From NCBI GenBank assembly GCA_003167365.1, contig PMTM01000004.1, forward strand, positions 142,102 through 206,101: a stretch of DNA of 64,000 bases, in the 5' to 3' direction. The stretch comes from Spartobacteria bacterium. GTDB lineage: Bacteria; Verrucomicrobiota; Verrucomicrobiia; Chthoniobacterales; UBA10450. The position numbers were made by a program, and so were the translations under genes. The notes below the pieces were generated by a model, which was not told the origin of the DNA, made no database searches, and saw only the letters and a list, made by a program, of their open reading frames with translations. Of the stretch, positions 1 through 7,117 are shown in pieces (position 1 is the first letter of the stretch; each line of letters opens with the position of its first letter).

Positions 1-93
1 TAATAATGATCATGTTCGGCGAGCAGGAAGACGAGAATGCCGCCGAGGTAAGACAACTGCAAGCCGGTATGTAAAAAACCAGCGATCGCCAAG

Positions 94-693
94 CTAATTT
101 GTGATTGTTACCGGGGTGCCGGTCGAGAGCGATTTGAAGAAATTTTCGGCCATGAATTCGGGCATGCGAATGCAGCCGTGCGAAGCCGGATAACCTGGAA
201 GATAACCGGCGTGCATGCCAACGCCGCCGACAATCCGCATGAAGAAAGGCATGGGGGCGCCCTTGAAATGCGTGCCCGGCGGTTTCGGATCTTTTTCAGC
301 ATCGACATTTGGCTTCACCACGTTGCCGGCCCCGTCGACGTAATCGCCATACTTGGTCGAGACGTGGTTGATGTCCTTTTGGCTAATCGCGAAATGACCG
401 AGCGGGGTATTGAGTCCTTCACGGCCAGTGGAAAGCTGCGAGACTCCGACAAGCTGTCCGCTCTTGTAAAAATAGGCGCGTTGCTCGCCAAGGCTGATCT
501 TGACCGAAGGCTTGCCCGAAGTTCCATCGCCGTCCCAATAGGAAACGGTGTCTTGCGGAGGACCAGTGGGAGCGGCTCCGGAAGTGCCGCCAAGATATTG
601 AACCTGCGGCCCCGTCTCTTCGCATGCGCCTAGAAAAAGAGCCGCAGTCACAACGAGTGATGGAGCAAAAACACGAAGAAATAAGCGCAACAT
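94..693 (-). CDS. L,D-transpeptidase (YkuD domain) lipoprotein
   Basis: 199 aa. Residues 1-24 form a lipoprotein signal ending in the lipobox LGAC, so Cys24 is the likely lipidation site and the enzyme is probably membrane-anchored in the periplasm. The C-terminal half is a YkuD domain: His161 and the motif SHGCIRM around His172-Cys174, with Cys174 the expected catalytic nucleophile. The family cross-links peptidoglycan 3-3 or attaches proteins to it; which of these this enzyme does cannot be told. Residues 25-60 are a low-complexity Gly/Pro/Thr linker. It stands alone on the minus strand, divergent from the FmdB-type gene. Family assignment is secure, substrate is not. Confidence 0.9.
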   Translation of the reverse strand: MLRLFLRVFAPSLVVTAALFLGACEETGPQVQYLGGTSGAAPTGPPQDTVSYWDGDGTSGKPSVKISLGEQRAYFYKSGQLVGVSQLSTGREGLNTPLGHFAISQKDINHVSTKYGDYVDGAGNVVKPNVDAEKDPKPPGTHFKGAPMPFFMRIVGGVGMHAGYLPGYPASHGCIRMPEFMAENFFKSLSTGTPVTITN

Positions 694-859
694 AAGGATT
701 TTTTGGAACGAAGTTTCTAGCGCTCTACCGTGGCAAAGTCAAGGGATTGGCCGATATTGAGGACACCCACGACGAGCCTGGTGCACTCGTCCATGCGGCT
801 TGAATTGTGCTTTGGTTGATGCACACTTGCCACCGTCGTCCGCCGTTACTTTTTCCGCC

Positions 860-1204
860 ATGCCCACTTACGAGTATCACTGTGAAAAGTGTGGACAGAA
901 TTTCGAGACGTTTCAATCCATGCGCGACCAGCCCTTTCGCGAATGCTCCAAGGAACTTTGCCGGCAAAAAAAATGGGGCCATGGCAAAGTGAAACGGCTG
1001 CTCGGCACCGGCGCCGGCTTGATTTTCAAAGGTTCCGGTTTTTACACGACCGATTATCGCAGCAACTCTTACAAGGAGGGAGCGAAGAAAGAGGCGCCCG
1101 TGACCGCCGATAAATCGTCCAGCACGAAAGAACCTGCGACCCAAGGTACCGCAAAATCGGCGTCTACCGCCGAGAGCAAGCCGAAGAAAGAGACAGCCGC
1201 ATGA
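860..1204 (+). CDS. FmdB-type zinc-ribbon protein
   Basis: 114 aa. It begins MPTYEYHC, the usual FmdB/CxxC regulatory-protein start, so I chose the ATG at 860 over an upstream in-frame ATG at 800 that adds 20 unrelated residues. Cys8, Cys11, Cys29 and Cys34 can form a zinc ribbon; the second pair is CSKELC, wider than the usual CxxC. The segment GAGLIFKGSGFY is also typical. Residues 70-114 are a Lys/Ala/Ser/Thr-rich tail. Its stop overlaps the start of the next gene by ATGA, so the two are probably translationally coupled. The family has no firmly established function. Confidence 0.88.
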   Translation: MPTYEYHCEKCGQNFETFQSMRDQPFRECSKELCRQKKWGHGKVKRLLGTGAGLIFKGSGFYTTDYRSNSYKEGAKKEAPVTADKSSSTKEPATQGTAKSASTAESKPKKETAA

Positions 1205-1944
1205 CCAAGTTGCTTTGTCCGGAATGCCGGCGCGAAAACGAGCCGGAACGTATTTATTGCCACGATTGCGGGGCCAAGCTCGACCGCTCGAAAGTCATTT
1301 CAGCGAAACCCGCGGATGAGCGCGTGAAGGAAAGAAAGCGCGTTCGCAACATGTTCGACGCGCGGCGTGCGAAGATGCGGCTCCTTTTTTTCAAGGTATC
1401 CAAGCTAATCCTGTACGCGTGCGCCGCGGCAGCGGTGATTCAAATGATTTTGCCGCCCGATGTTCCACCGCCGAACAAGGAGACGCAGTCGCTCTCGCAG
1501 ATCGGATTGGAAATTGAGACGGCCGTCACTTATCACCGGCCGAATCAGCTTCAATACACTGAAGATCAGATAAACGAATATTTGACCTCCGCCCTCAAAG
1601 GCAAACGGAAGGTGTTGAACAAGCCATTGCTCGACTTTAACCGGGGCATCGTCCGATTGGAGGAAGGAAAATGCGATATCACCGTGGAGCGCGCTATCTT
1701 TGGATATTCCCTTTACACGAGCACTTCTCTGGCGGTGCAACTGGCCGACGGAAAGCTCAACGTTTCGAGTAGAGGGGGAGCGATCGGGCGGCTGCCCATT
1801 CATCCTCAAATCATGGATTACCTGAATATTATCTTTGCCGACGTGTGGTCCGCTTTGGATCGGGAGCGAAAATTAATTACCAAGGCAGACGCGATTGAAT
1901 TTCACGACAAAAGCGTCGTGATCGTGACGGCGGCGCCGCAATAA
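1201..1944 (+). CDS. zinc-ribbon membrane protein, function unknown
   Basis: 247 aa. An N-terminal zinc ribbon (CPEC at 6-9, CHDCG at 20-24) is followed by a basic stretch (residues 25-65), one transmembrane helix at about 69-85 and a soluble domain of about 160 residues, presumably outside the membrane. I do not recognise the C-terminal domain. It overlaps the FmdB-type gene by 4 bases, which suggests that two zinc-ribbon proteins are co-produced. A GC-rich inverted repeat follows the stop. Confidence 0.75.
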   Translation: MTKLLCPECRRENEPERIYCHDCGAKLDRSKVISAKPADERVKERKRVRNMFDARRAKMRLLFFKVSKLILYACAAAAVIQMILPPDVPPPNKETQSLSQIGLEIETAVTYHRPNQLQYTEDQINEYLTSALKGKRKVLNKPLLDFNRGIVRLEEGKCDITVERAIFGYSLYTSTSLAVQLADGKLNVSSRGGAIGRLPIHPQIMDYLNIIFADVWSALDRERKLITKADAIEFHDKSVVIVTAAPQ

Positions 1945-1948
1945 GCGA

Positions 1949-1990
1949 GGCCGGCGAGTCCCCCCTCTCTCCGTTCGAGACCCGCCGGCC
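1949..1990. terminator. possible bidirectional terminator between convergent genes
   Basis: Inverted repeat GGCCGGCG (1949-1956) and CGCCGGCC (1983-1990) with a 26-base pyrimidine-rich loop, between the zinc-ribbon gene (+) and the peptidoglycan-binding gene (-). There is no clear T-run, so a terminator role is only likely. Confidence 0.4.
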
Positions 1991-2018
1991 AACCAACCGA
2001 AGATCGACAATCGCTGGG

Positions 2019-2552
2019 TTAGCGAATGTCCAATGTATCAAGAAGCCGATCGCTTATCGCGCCATCCACCCGCAGATTGCGCGAGCGTTCGTAGGAGCGG
2101 ATCGCATGTCGCGTTTCAGGTCCCATGACTCCATCCACAGATCCGTGGTAGTAACCGGCGCGAGCAAGGCGATGCTGCACTTGCACAATCAGCCCGTCGT
2201 CATAAGCCGCGGCGCCCTCGTAAACGACCGGGCGGTTATAGTCGTAGTAATCGTATGGATAATAATACGGATCGTACCAAGGATAACCGTATCCGTATGG
2301 ATATCCGAAACCGCCGCCGAAGAAGACATGGCCGTGATGATGGTGCCAATGGCCGCTGTTTACTCCTGATGTCCGAGCGAATGCTGACCTATTCCCCGCG
2401 AAGCGAGAAGATCCCGAAAAGCGAGCACTCGATCCTGAAAAGTGAGCACCTGATCCCGAACCGCCTGAGGCTCTGGGTGCGGCAATGACCGCCGATGCTG
2501 CCAGGCATGTTGTCGCAACGATTCCCGATAGAAATATTCTTTTCGCATTCAT
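2019..2552 (-). CDS. exported peptidoglycan-binding domain protein
   Basis: 177 aa. A signal peptide (1-25, ending in AVIAAP) is followed by a Ser/Gly/Phe-rich repeat region (about 26-65), a His-rich patch, a Tyr/Pro/Gly-rich stretch (about 78-105) and a C-terminal peptidoglycan-binding domain 1 (about 122-177, with the motif GVMGPETRHAIRSYE). The architecture suggests a periplasmic or surface protein that touches the cell wall. No catalytic domain is visible, so a structural or scaffolding role is the inference. Confidence 0.82.
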   Translation of the reverse strand: MNAKRIFLSGIVATTCLAASAVIAAPRASGGSGSGAHFSGSSARFSGSSRFAGNRSAFARTSGVNSGHWHHHHGHVFFGGGFGYPYGYGYPWYDPYYYPYDYYDYNRPVVYEGAAAYDDGLIVQVQHRLARAGYYHGSVDGVMGPETRHAIRSYERSRNLRVDGAISDRLLDTLDIR

Positions 2553-2689
2553 ATAAGTGGGTTCCTTCTAAAGATTATACACCCGATTAGGGTAAGAGTT
2601 TCAAAATTTTTACGCTAAAGAAACGAAATCTAGATCGCAGTTCGCGCTCGCACCCCCCGGTCCGCAGGAGTATCAATCGAGCCAATCGG

Positions 2690-3991
2690 ATGAAGTTAAG
2701 TCGTTGCGCAACTTGCGCCGCTTCGGCATTCCTGGCGGTCACGCTGGTTTCAGGAGCTGCCCCGGAGCGTACGGTAAGCACTTCACGGCAGTTCATCGTT
2801 TATGGCGCCGACGTTTCGCTACGAGGAGCGATCTCTCGTCGGGCTGAAGAAACGAAAGCTAATTTGCTTTCGCTTCTCCGACGACCCGATTCGTGGAAAA
2901 CGCCGATTGTAATTAATCTGCAATTCCCGCGGGCGAATTTGCCGGAGGTCCCGCCGGCTGCTCTCCACTTCAGTCAGACCGGGTTCGGTTTGAAACTCCA
3001 ACTCGATCTTATCATCGCGCCCAACTTCAATAGCGCGGCAACCGAGCGCGAGTGGTTGCGAGCCATTTTGCTGGAAATGATTTACCGCGATCGGGGAGAC
3101 ATCGCTGCCGGCACGGCTTATGTCGATCCGCCGGACTGGCTGCTCGACGGCGTGCTCGCTCACGCGGCGGACCGTGACTCGAAACCGTTGGCCGAGGCTC
3201 TGGAACCTCTGGTTGGCATCGATAAAATCATGCCGCTCTCAGAATTTCTTCGGCCCCGAAAGCTTGCGGGGCTCGATTCACCAGCGCGCATTCTTTATCG
3301 CGCCTATTCCGCTGCGTTTGTGAAATGGCTGGTCGATGAGCCGGAAGGTCAATCCCGGCTCGGTTTGTACATCGACAATCTTTCGCGTAATTCCGCCGAA
3401 CCACTGGCGGGCCTGAAAGCGCATTTTGCCGCGCTAAACGACCCCGCGGTTGAGCAAATTTGGAAGACGCGGGTAATGCGCTTCTGCAATTCGCAGAGTT
3501 ATCGATTGCTAACGTTCGAGGAAACGCAGCAGCGTCTTGACGAAATACTGGCCATCAAAGTTGCGGCCCGCGGAAACGAAAGCAGCGCGGTTAAACTGGA
3601 GGATTTATCGCGACGCAGGCTTTCTCCCGAGGAGTCTACTGCTCTCGAAGAAATGAGTCGAAGACTCTTGTTTCTTGGTTTGAGTTCCAATCCTGTTCTC
3701 CGTCCGATCATTACGGAATATCAGCAGGTCGCGGCGCTTCTCGCCGCCGGCAAACGCTCGAGAACCGGCGAGCGGCTCGCGCGGCTCCGAGTGTTGCGGG
3801 CGAACCTCGCCATTCGAATGAGCAAGATTGACGATTACCTGAATTGGTTTGAAGCGACCCAGGCGCGCACGAAGAGCGGCGCGTTCGAAAATTATCTGAA
3901 CGCAGTCGAACAACAGAGCGATGCCGCGCCGCGCCGGCACGATGCGATCTCGGTTTATCTGGACGCACTGGCGGAACAGTTCCAAAATTGA
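2690..3991 (+). CDS. exported protein of unknown function
   Basis: 433 aa with a signal peptide (about 1-24, ending SGAAPE). I recognise no family with certainty. Residues 90-230 have the layout of peptidase-MA-like proteins (a strand-rich segment, then a helix LLEMIYRD and a later WLLDG), but the HExxH zinc motif of active gluzincins is absent; the matching position reads LLEMI. If the similarity is real the domain is catalytically dead. The C-terminal half is charged and helical. It sits 6 bases upstream of a VOC gene and may share its transcript. Confidence 0.7.
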   Translation: MKLSRCATCAASAFLAVTLVSGAAPERTVSTSRQFIVYGADVSLRGAISRRAEETKANLLSLLRRPDSWKTPIVINLQFPRANLPEVPPAALHFSQTGFGLKLQLDLIIAPNFNSAATEREWLRAILLEMIYRDRGDIAAGTAYVDPPDWLLDGVLAHAADRDSKPLAEALEPLVGIDKIMPLSEFLRPRKLAGLDSPARILYRAYSAAFVKWLVDEPEGQSRLGLYIDNLSRNSAEPLAGLKAHFAALNDPAVEQIWKTRVMRFCNSQSYRLLTFEETQQRLDEILAIKVAARGNESSAVKLEDLSRRRLSPEESTALEEMSRRLLFLGLSSNPVLRPIITEYQQVAALLAAGKRSRTGERLARLRVLRANLAIRMSKIDDYLNWFEATQARTKSGAFENYLNAVEQQSDAAPRRHDAISVYLDALAEQFQN

Positions 3992-3997
3992 TTTGTC

Positions 3998-4357
3998 ATG
4001 CACAAATCTCTCCCAAACACGATCGACTACGTCGAAATGCCTTCACAGAATCTCGCCGAGACGAAGCGCTTTTTCTCCGCGCTCTTTGGCTGGACCTTTC
4101 AAGATTACGGACCGGACTATGCCGCCTTTGATGATGGGCGCATGACCGGCGGGTTTTTCGCGTCTGAGAAAACCTCCAACGTCGAATCAGGTGCGCCGCT
4201 CGTCGTCTTTTATCATCGCGAGCTAGAGAAGATGCAGAAACAGGCTGCCGAGCTTGGCGGCAAGATCACAAAAGAGATTTTTGAATTTCCCGGCGGCCAC
4301 CGTTTTCATTTTCGCGAACCCGGCGGCGGCGAATTCGCGATCTGGTCGGACGGATAA
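3998..4357 (+). CDS. VOC (glyoxalase/bleomycin-resistance fold) protein
   Basis: 119 aa, one VOC module. The N-terminus reads TIDYVEMPSQNLAETKRFFS, the typical first beta-alpha unit, and the C-terminus FREPGGGEFAIW is the typical last strand. The family includes metal-dependent lyases, dioxygenases and antibiotic-binding proteins; substrate cannot be deduced. It starts 6 bases after the preceding stop. It is the last gene before the cassette array. Confidence 0.85.
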   Translation: MHKSLPNTIDYVEMPSQNLAETKRFFSALFGWTFQDYGPDYAAFDDGRMTGGFFASEKTSNVESGAPLVVFYHRELEKMQKQAAELGGKITKEIFEFPGGHRFHFREPGGGEFAIWSDG

Positions 4358-4398
4358 TTGAGGAGGCATTCGCTGCGGCGCGCGCGGTTGCGTTTAAG

Positions 4399-4455
4399 GC
4401 CTAAGTAAAGTGAGGCGTGCGCCGGCCAGCGGTTGGCTGCATCGCCTGGTTAGAC
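4399..4455 (-). other. attC-like recombination site 1 (compact, degenerate)
   Basis: 57 bp. On the minus strand it opens with the core GTCTAAC (4449-4455), which contains the stop codon of the preceding cassette gene, continues with GATGCAGCCAACCGCTGG and a partly complementary arm, and ends with CTTAGGC. The last box should be GTTRRRY, so its first base is changed and the site may be inactive. Its 5' arm closely matches attC site 3. It marks the distal end of the array. Confidence 0.6.
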
Positions 4456-4917
4456 TTCTTCTTCCGCAGCATGTTGCCTTCCAACGAACCACCAAACCAC
4501 GCCGACGCACGTAAATATCCCCGCTGCGAAGACCCCGATATAGGCACCATAAAGCCATGTGGCGCCAAATCCGCGAAGCGCAAGAATATAAAGCCAATAA
4601 ATTGTTCCTGCGCACAAAAGCAGTTCGAGGACTTGAAAGAACCATCGCCATCGAGAGCCGATGCATCTGCGGACGAAAAGAACGAGGACAAGAGGCCACG
4701 TAAAAGCTAAAGCCGTAACGGCACCGAACCAAGTAAAGCTTAACCACCGATAGGCGTACTGGTAAGTAGTGTCTGCGTTAGTCTGAGGAAACAATTGTTG
4801 TGAGATGGATTTCGAGACTGGCGGAGAATGGGTGCCTCCCTGCGAGCATTCGCTGAGCGGCAAGAAAATCGCACAGGCCAAGACAATCGCCGCAATTAAT
4901 CGTACCTTGTGCAGCAT
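4450..4917 (-). CDS. cassette gene 4: small membrane protein, unknown
   Basis: 155 aa from the ATG at 4917; the longer reading to 5013 runs back through attC site 2 and is rejected. A hydrophobic N-terminus (about 5-22, with LSECSQ near its end, possibly a lipobox) is followed by about three further membrane helices (roughly 60-82, 92-112, 118-143) and a short acidic tail. I recognise no family. Its TAA stop lies inside the GTCTAAC core of attC site 1, as is usual for integron cassettes. Function unknown. Confidence 0.6.
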   Translation of the reverse strand: MLHKVRLIAAIVLACAIFLPLSECSQGGTHSPPVSKSISQQLFPQTNADTTYQYAYRWLSFTWFGAVTALAFTWPLVLVLFVRRCIGSRWRWFFQVLELLLCAGTIYWLYILALRGFGATWLYGAYIGVFAAGIFTCVGVVWWFVGRQHAAEEEV

Positions 4918-4925
4918 CGGGATTA

Positions 4926-5048
4926 GTCTAACGAGAACAAGCTGAGCGACGGCCACCGGGAGCGAGCGTCGCTCGAACTGAAGAGGTTTTAGCCACGCAA
5001 AAGGTGAACGCAAAGCGGGTGGCCGTTCGCTCCAGCGCTTGGTTAGAC
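4926..5048 (-). other. attC recombination site 2
   Basis: 123 bp. Core boxes GTCTAAC and GTTAGAC (minus-strand reading) bound an imperfect palindrome. The arms GAGCGAACGGCCACC and GGTGGCCGTCGCTC pair along their length except for one extra A in the 5' arm, and GCTGGAGC pairs with GCTCAGC except for one extra G. Such extrahelical bases are the hallmark that lets the integrase choose the bottom strand. Same length as site 4. Confidence 0.85.
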
Positions 5049-5061
5049 GTAAACGGCAACG

Positions 5062-5466
5062 TCATTTTGGCTTGCTGCTGTAATGACCAAAAATGGTGCA
5101 AGGGCCTCGCAGCGGCCTCGGGCCCGAAGCACCTTTTAGCTTTGCCGCGGCACACGCTGCTACCGGTTGATTCGGTGTATAAGCGATTCGCGTAATCTTG
5201 CCATCCGAGGAGACTTTGAACGCCATGTCGAAGTCGTAATTCTTTGAACCAGTGCACGAGTTGATAGCGGCAATCGTTTTCGGACTGACCGCTGCCAAGA
5301 ATTTGACCTCGTACATCATGCCCTCCGGAGTTGAACAAAGTTGTTGATCCTCACGAAGGGCTCGAGCGAGTTCGTCTTCCGTAGCACCTGCCGTGTTGAA
5401 CGACAACACCAACGCAATGGCACAGACCGACGCTATTCGGATCGCAGTGAAGTAAATTGGGTTCAT
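5062..5466 (-). CDS. cassette gene 3: exported protein, unknown
   Basis: 134 aa with a signal peptide (about 1-27, ending in NTAGATED). The mature part has four or five Cys residues (including CSTPEG, SCTGSK, ACAAAK, GPCTIF) that could form disulfides. No family recognised. It lies between attC sites 2 and 3, its stop about 14 bases before the core of site 2. Exported proteins are common cassette cargo. Confidence 0.6.
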   Translation of the reverse strand: MNPIYFTAIRIASVCAIALVLSFNTAGATEDELARALREDQQLCSTPEGMMYEVKFLAAVSPKTIAAINSCTGSKNYDFDMAFKVSSDGKITRIAYTPNQPVAACAAAKLKGASGPRPLRGPCTIFGHYSSKPK

Positions 5467-5514
5467 AAATCTACATTCGCATCTTACGGAGTCAGCATCG
5501 GCACAAGCAATTAC

Positions 5515-5638
5515 ATCTAACGAGACGGAGCTGAGCCACCGCTGGCGGGAGCGAGCGTGGCAGACATCGAGAACTGTTTCATAAAATTAAATCTTGTCAT
5601 CACAGCAGCCAGCGGTTGGCTCGAGCGATTGGTTAGAT
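5515..5638 (-). other. attC recombination site 3
   Basis: 124 bp. Minus-strand boxes ATCTAAC and GTTAGAT flank arms GAGCCAACCGCTGGC and GCCAGCGGTGGCTC, again complementary except for one extra A in the 5' arm, with a second extra base where GCTCGAGC meets GCTCAGC. The loop is AT-rich. Same orientation as sites 2 and 4. Confidence 0.85.
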
Positions 5639-5653
5639 CGCTTTTGCGAGTTG

Positions 5654-6049
5654 TTACTTCTTGTCGTCCTCAAGGCAATGCCACTGACCATCAGAGCGTT
5701 TCTCAAACACGAATCCGTAACCCTGGCTGTGAGTGATCAGGCCACCCCCTTCAGGATGACTAATGCGAATCGCAGCACTCGTCATTTTAGCGCGCTCAAC
5801 TTCTTTCTTAAAAAATGTCGCCCAGATCTCGTCCACTTCTTTCCGCAAATTGACCTTGTCACTCATCGGGATATCCGTTTGGCAATTCATTACCAGCGCA
5901 GCTGGGCCCTTCGGAAAGACCATGGGCATGATGCTCGTGATCTTAATCTGCCTTCCCGATGGGAGTGTCGTGTTGGATGACGCTCTCCGAACACAGCTGC
6001 CGCAGCACAAGGCGAGAACGATCAGAGCGATACGAGTAACCTTCGTCAT
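5654..6049 (-). CDS. cassette gene 2: small lipoprotein, unknown
   Basis: 131 aa from the ATG at 6049; the ORF extends upstream to 6142 only by reading through attC site 4. The N-terminus MTKVTRIALIVLALCCGSC is a lipoprotein signal. The mature domain is a mixed alpha/beta segment with no recognised family, ending WHCLEDDKK. It sits between attC sites 3 and 4 and runs in the same direction as the other cassette genes. Confidence 0.62.
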   Translation of the reverse strand: MTKVTRIALIVLALCCGSCVRRASSNTTLPSGRQIKITSIMPMVFPKGPAALVMNCQTDIPMSDKVNLRKEVDEIWATFFKKEVERAKMTSAAIRISHPEGGGLITHSQGYGFVFEKRSDGQWHCLEDDKK

Positions 6050-6054
6050 AGGCG

Positions 6055-6177
6055 ATCTAACGAGAACAAGATGAGCGACGACCACCAAGAGCGGGCATAA
6101 GTCGCAGCGAAGAGGTTTTAGCGACGCAAAACGTGAACGCACAGCGGGTGGCCGTTCGCTCCATCGCCTGGTTAGGT
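6055..6177 (-). other. attC recombination site 4
   Basis: 123 bp. Minus-strand boxes ACCTAAC (containing the stop codon of cassette gene 1) and GTTAGAT. Arms GAGCGAACGGCCACC and GGTGGTCGTCGCTC pair with one extra A and one G-U type mismatch; GATGGAGC pairs with GCTCATC leaving one extra G. Highly similar to site 2 in sequence and identical in length. Confidence 0.85.
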
Positions 6178-6453
6178 CTGCGGGATCGCATCATCGACAA
6201 CTGTCCATCTAAACTGCTCCTGGAAATCGCGAAAGCAAGGCTCGCAAATCCAGTGATAATCATCGGTCGTAGCATAACCCTCGTGCAACACGTCTGGTCG
6301 ATCTTCGACCATGAACTTCGCCCAGCAGAATGCACAATGGTCGTGGTCCCAATCCCGGTTCGCGGTGTAGCGGCGATATGCACGGTGAACGAGAGTCACG
6401 CCAGCGAGATATTTTTCCTGCCCGCGGAGTCGCCAATCGGAAGCTTCTGTCAT
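6172..6453 (-). CDS. cassette gene 1: small cysteine-containing protein
   Basis: 93 aa from the ATG at 6453, which lies 15 bases inside the cassette boundary GTTAGGT. The reading to 6513 would cross that boundary. Two Cys pairs (HCAFCW and ICEPCF) about 35 residues apart could bind a metal as a zinc ribbon. Residues HDHCAFCWAKF and GYATTDDYHWICEPC resemble a common family of uncharacterised small proteins, often found in cassettes. The TAA stop is inside the core of attC site 4. Function unknown. Confidence 0.7.
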   Translation of the reverse strand: MTEASDWRLRGQEKYLAGVTLVHRAYRRYTANRDWDHDHCAFCWAKFMVEDRPDVLHEGYATTDDYHWICEPCFRDFQEQFRWTVVDDAIPQT

Positions 6454-6467
6454 GCACGCGTCATAGA

Positions 6468-6534
6468 ACCTAACGAGAATTGGCCTGCAAGATGCCGTGA
6501 AAAAAGGCGGCATGATGCGGCCTATTTCTTATCG
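6468..6534 (-). other. orphan integron core site with adjacent hairpin (attI-like or decayed attC)
   Basis: On the minus strand GTTAGGT (6468-6474) marks the 5' edge of the first cassette, preceded by TTCTC as in the other sites. Next to it is an imperfect hairpin (6482-6522: GGCC plus GCA plus ATGCCG pairing with CGGCAT, TGC and GGCC, with one unpaired base). The matching outer core reads CGATAAG and does not fit RYYYAAC. It may be the array's insertion point or an attC that has lost one box. Confidence 0.45.
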
Positions 6535-6682
6535 TCGCTGGGGAGAATGCCGTAAAAGACTGCACTGAGATAATGTTACCTCCAGTGTCGGAGGCGACAC
6601 AAGGTCGATCTTGCGGCAGTTGCTCACGCGAAGGTTGGTGCTTATCATAGGCGGCGCAGCGTAGTGCGCGTTTTCGTTTCTC

Positions 6683-7117
6683 ATGCAAAAAATTGGATTT
6701 GCCGAAGCTCTTGATTCGATCGTGGCGAACGATCCGCGTTATCAACGCGATGCTTATGTCTTCCTGCGGGACGCACTCGATTACACGACGAAGCAACAGA
6801 AGAAGGTTCGCGGGACAACAGTGCGCCACGTGGCCGGTCCGGAGTTGCTCGACGGTGTGCGGCAGTACGCGCTCAAGGAATTTGGGCCGTTGGTGGTCAC
6901 CGTTTTTGAATCCTGGGGAATCAAGTGCTGCGAAGATATCGGGCACATGGTGTTCAATTTGATCGAGGCCGGGGTTTTCGGAAAAACGGAGGAAGATTCG
7001 ATGGAAGATTTCAAGGCCGTTTACGATTTCCAGGACGCGTTTGTAAAGCCGTTCGCTCCCGATGAACCGATTTCGAAAAAACTTCCAAAAAGTTTGCCGG
7101 CACCGAAATCTATATGA
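6683..7117 (+). CDS. Minf_1886 family protein
   Basis: 144 aa. The whole protein matches what is known of the Minf_1886/Plancto-Ver conserved family: an N-terminal helical region, YVFLRDALDYT, then VRHVAGPELLDGVRQYA and FGPLVVTVFESWGI. The family is largely restricted to Verrucomicrobia and Planctomycetes and has no known function; its presence is one reason for the taxonomic suggestion. The ATGA overlap with the next gene implies co-translation with the M16 peptidase. Confidence 0.88.
   Translation: MQKIGFAEALDSIVANDPRYQRDAYVFLRDALDYTTKQQKKVRGTTVRHVAGPELLDGVRQYALKEFGPLVVTVFESWGIKCCEDIGHMVFNLIEAGVFGKTEEDSMEDFKAVYDFQDAFVKPFAPDEPISKKLPKSLPAPKSI

Noticed and set aside
1..93. Possible start of a membrane protein on the minus strand reading LAIAGFLHTG and LGGILVFLLAEH
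   Set aside because: Open for only about 107 bases before the window edge, overlaps the transpeptidase end and has no clear start; too little to call.
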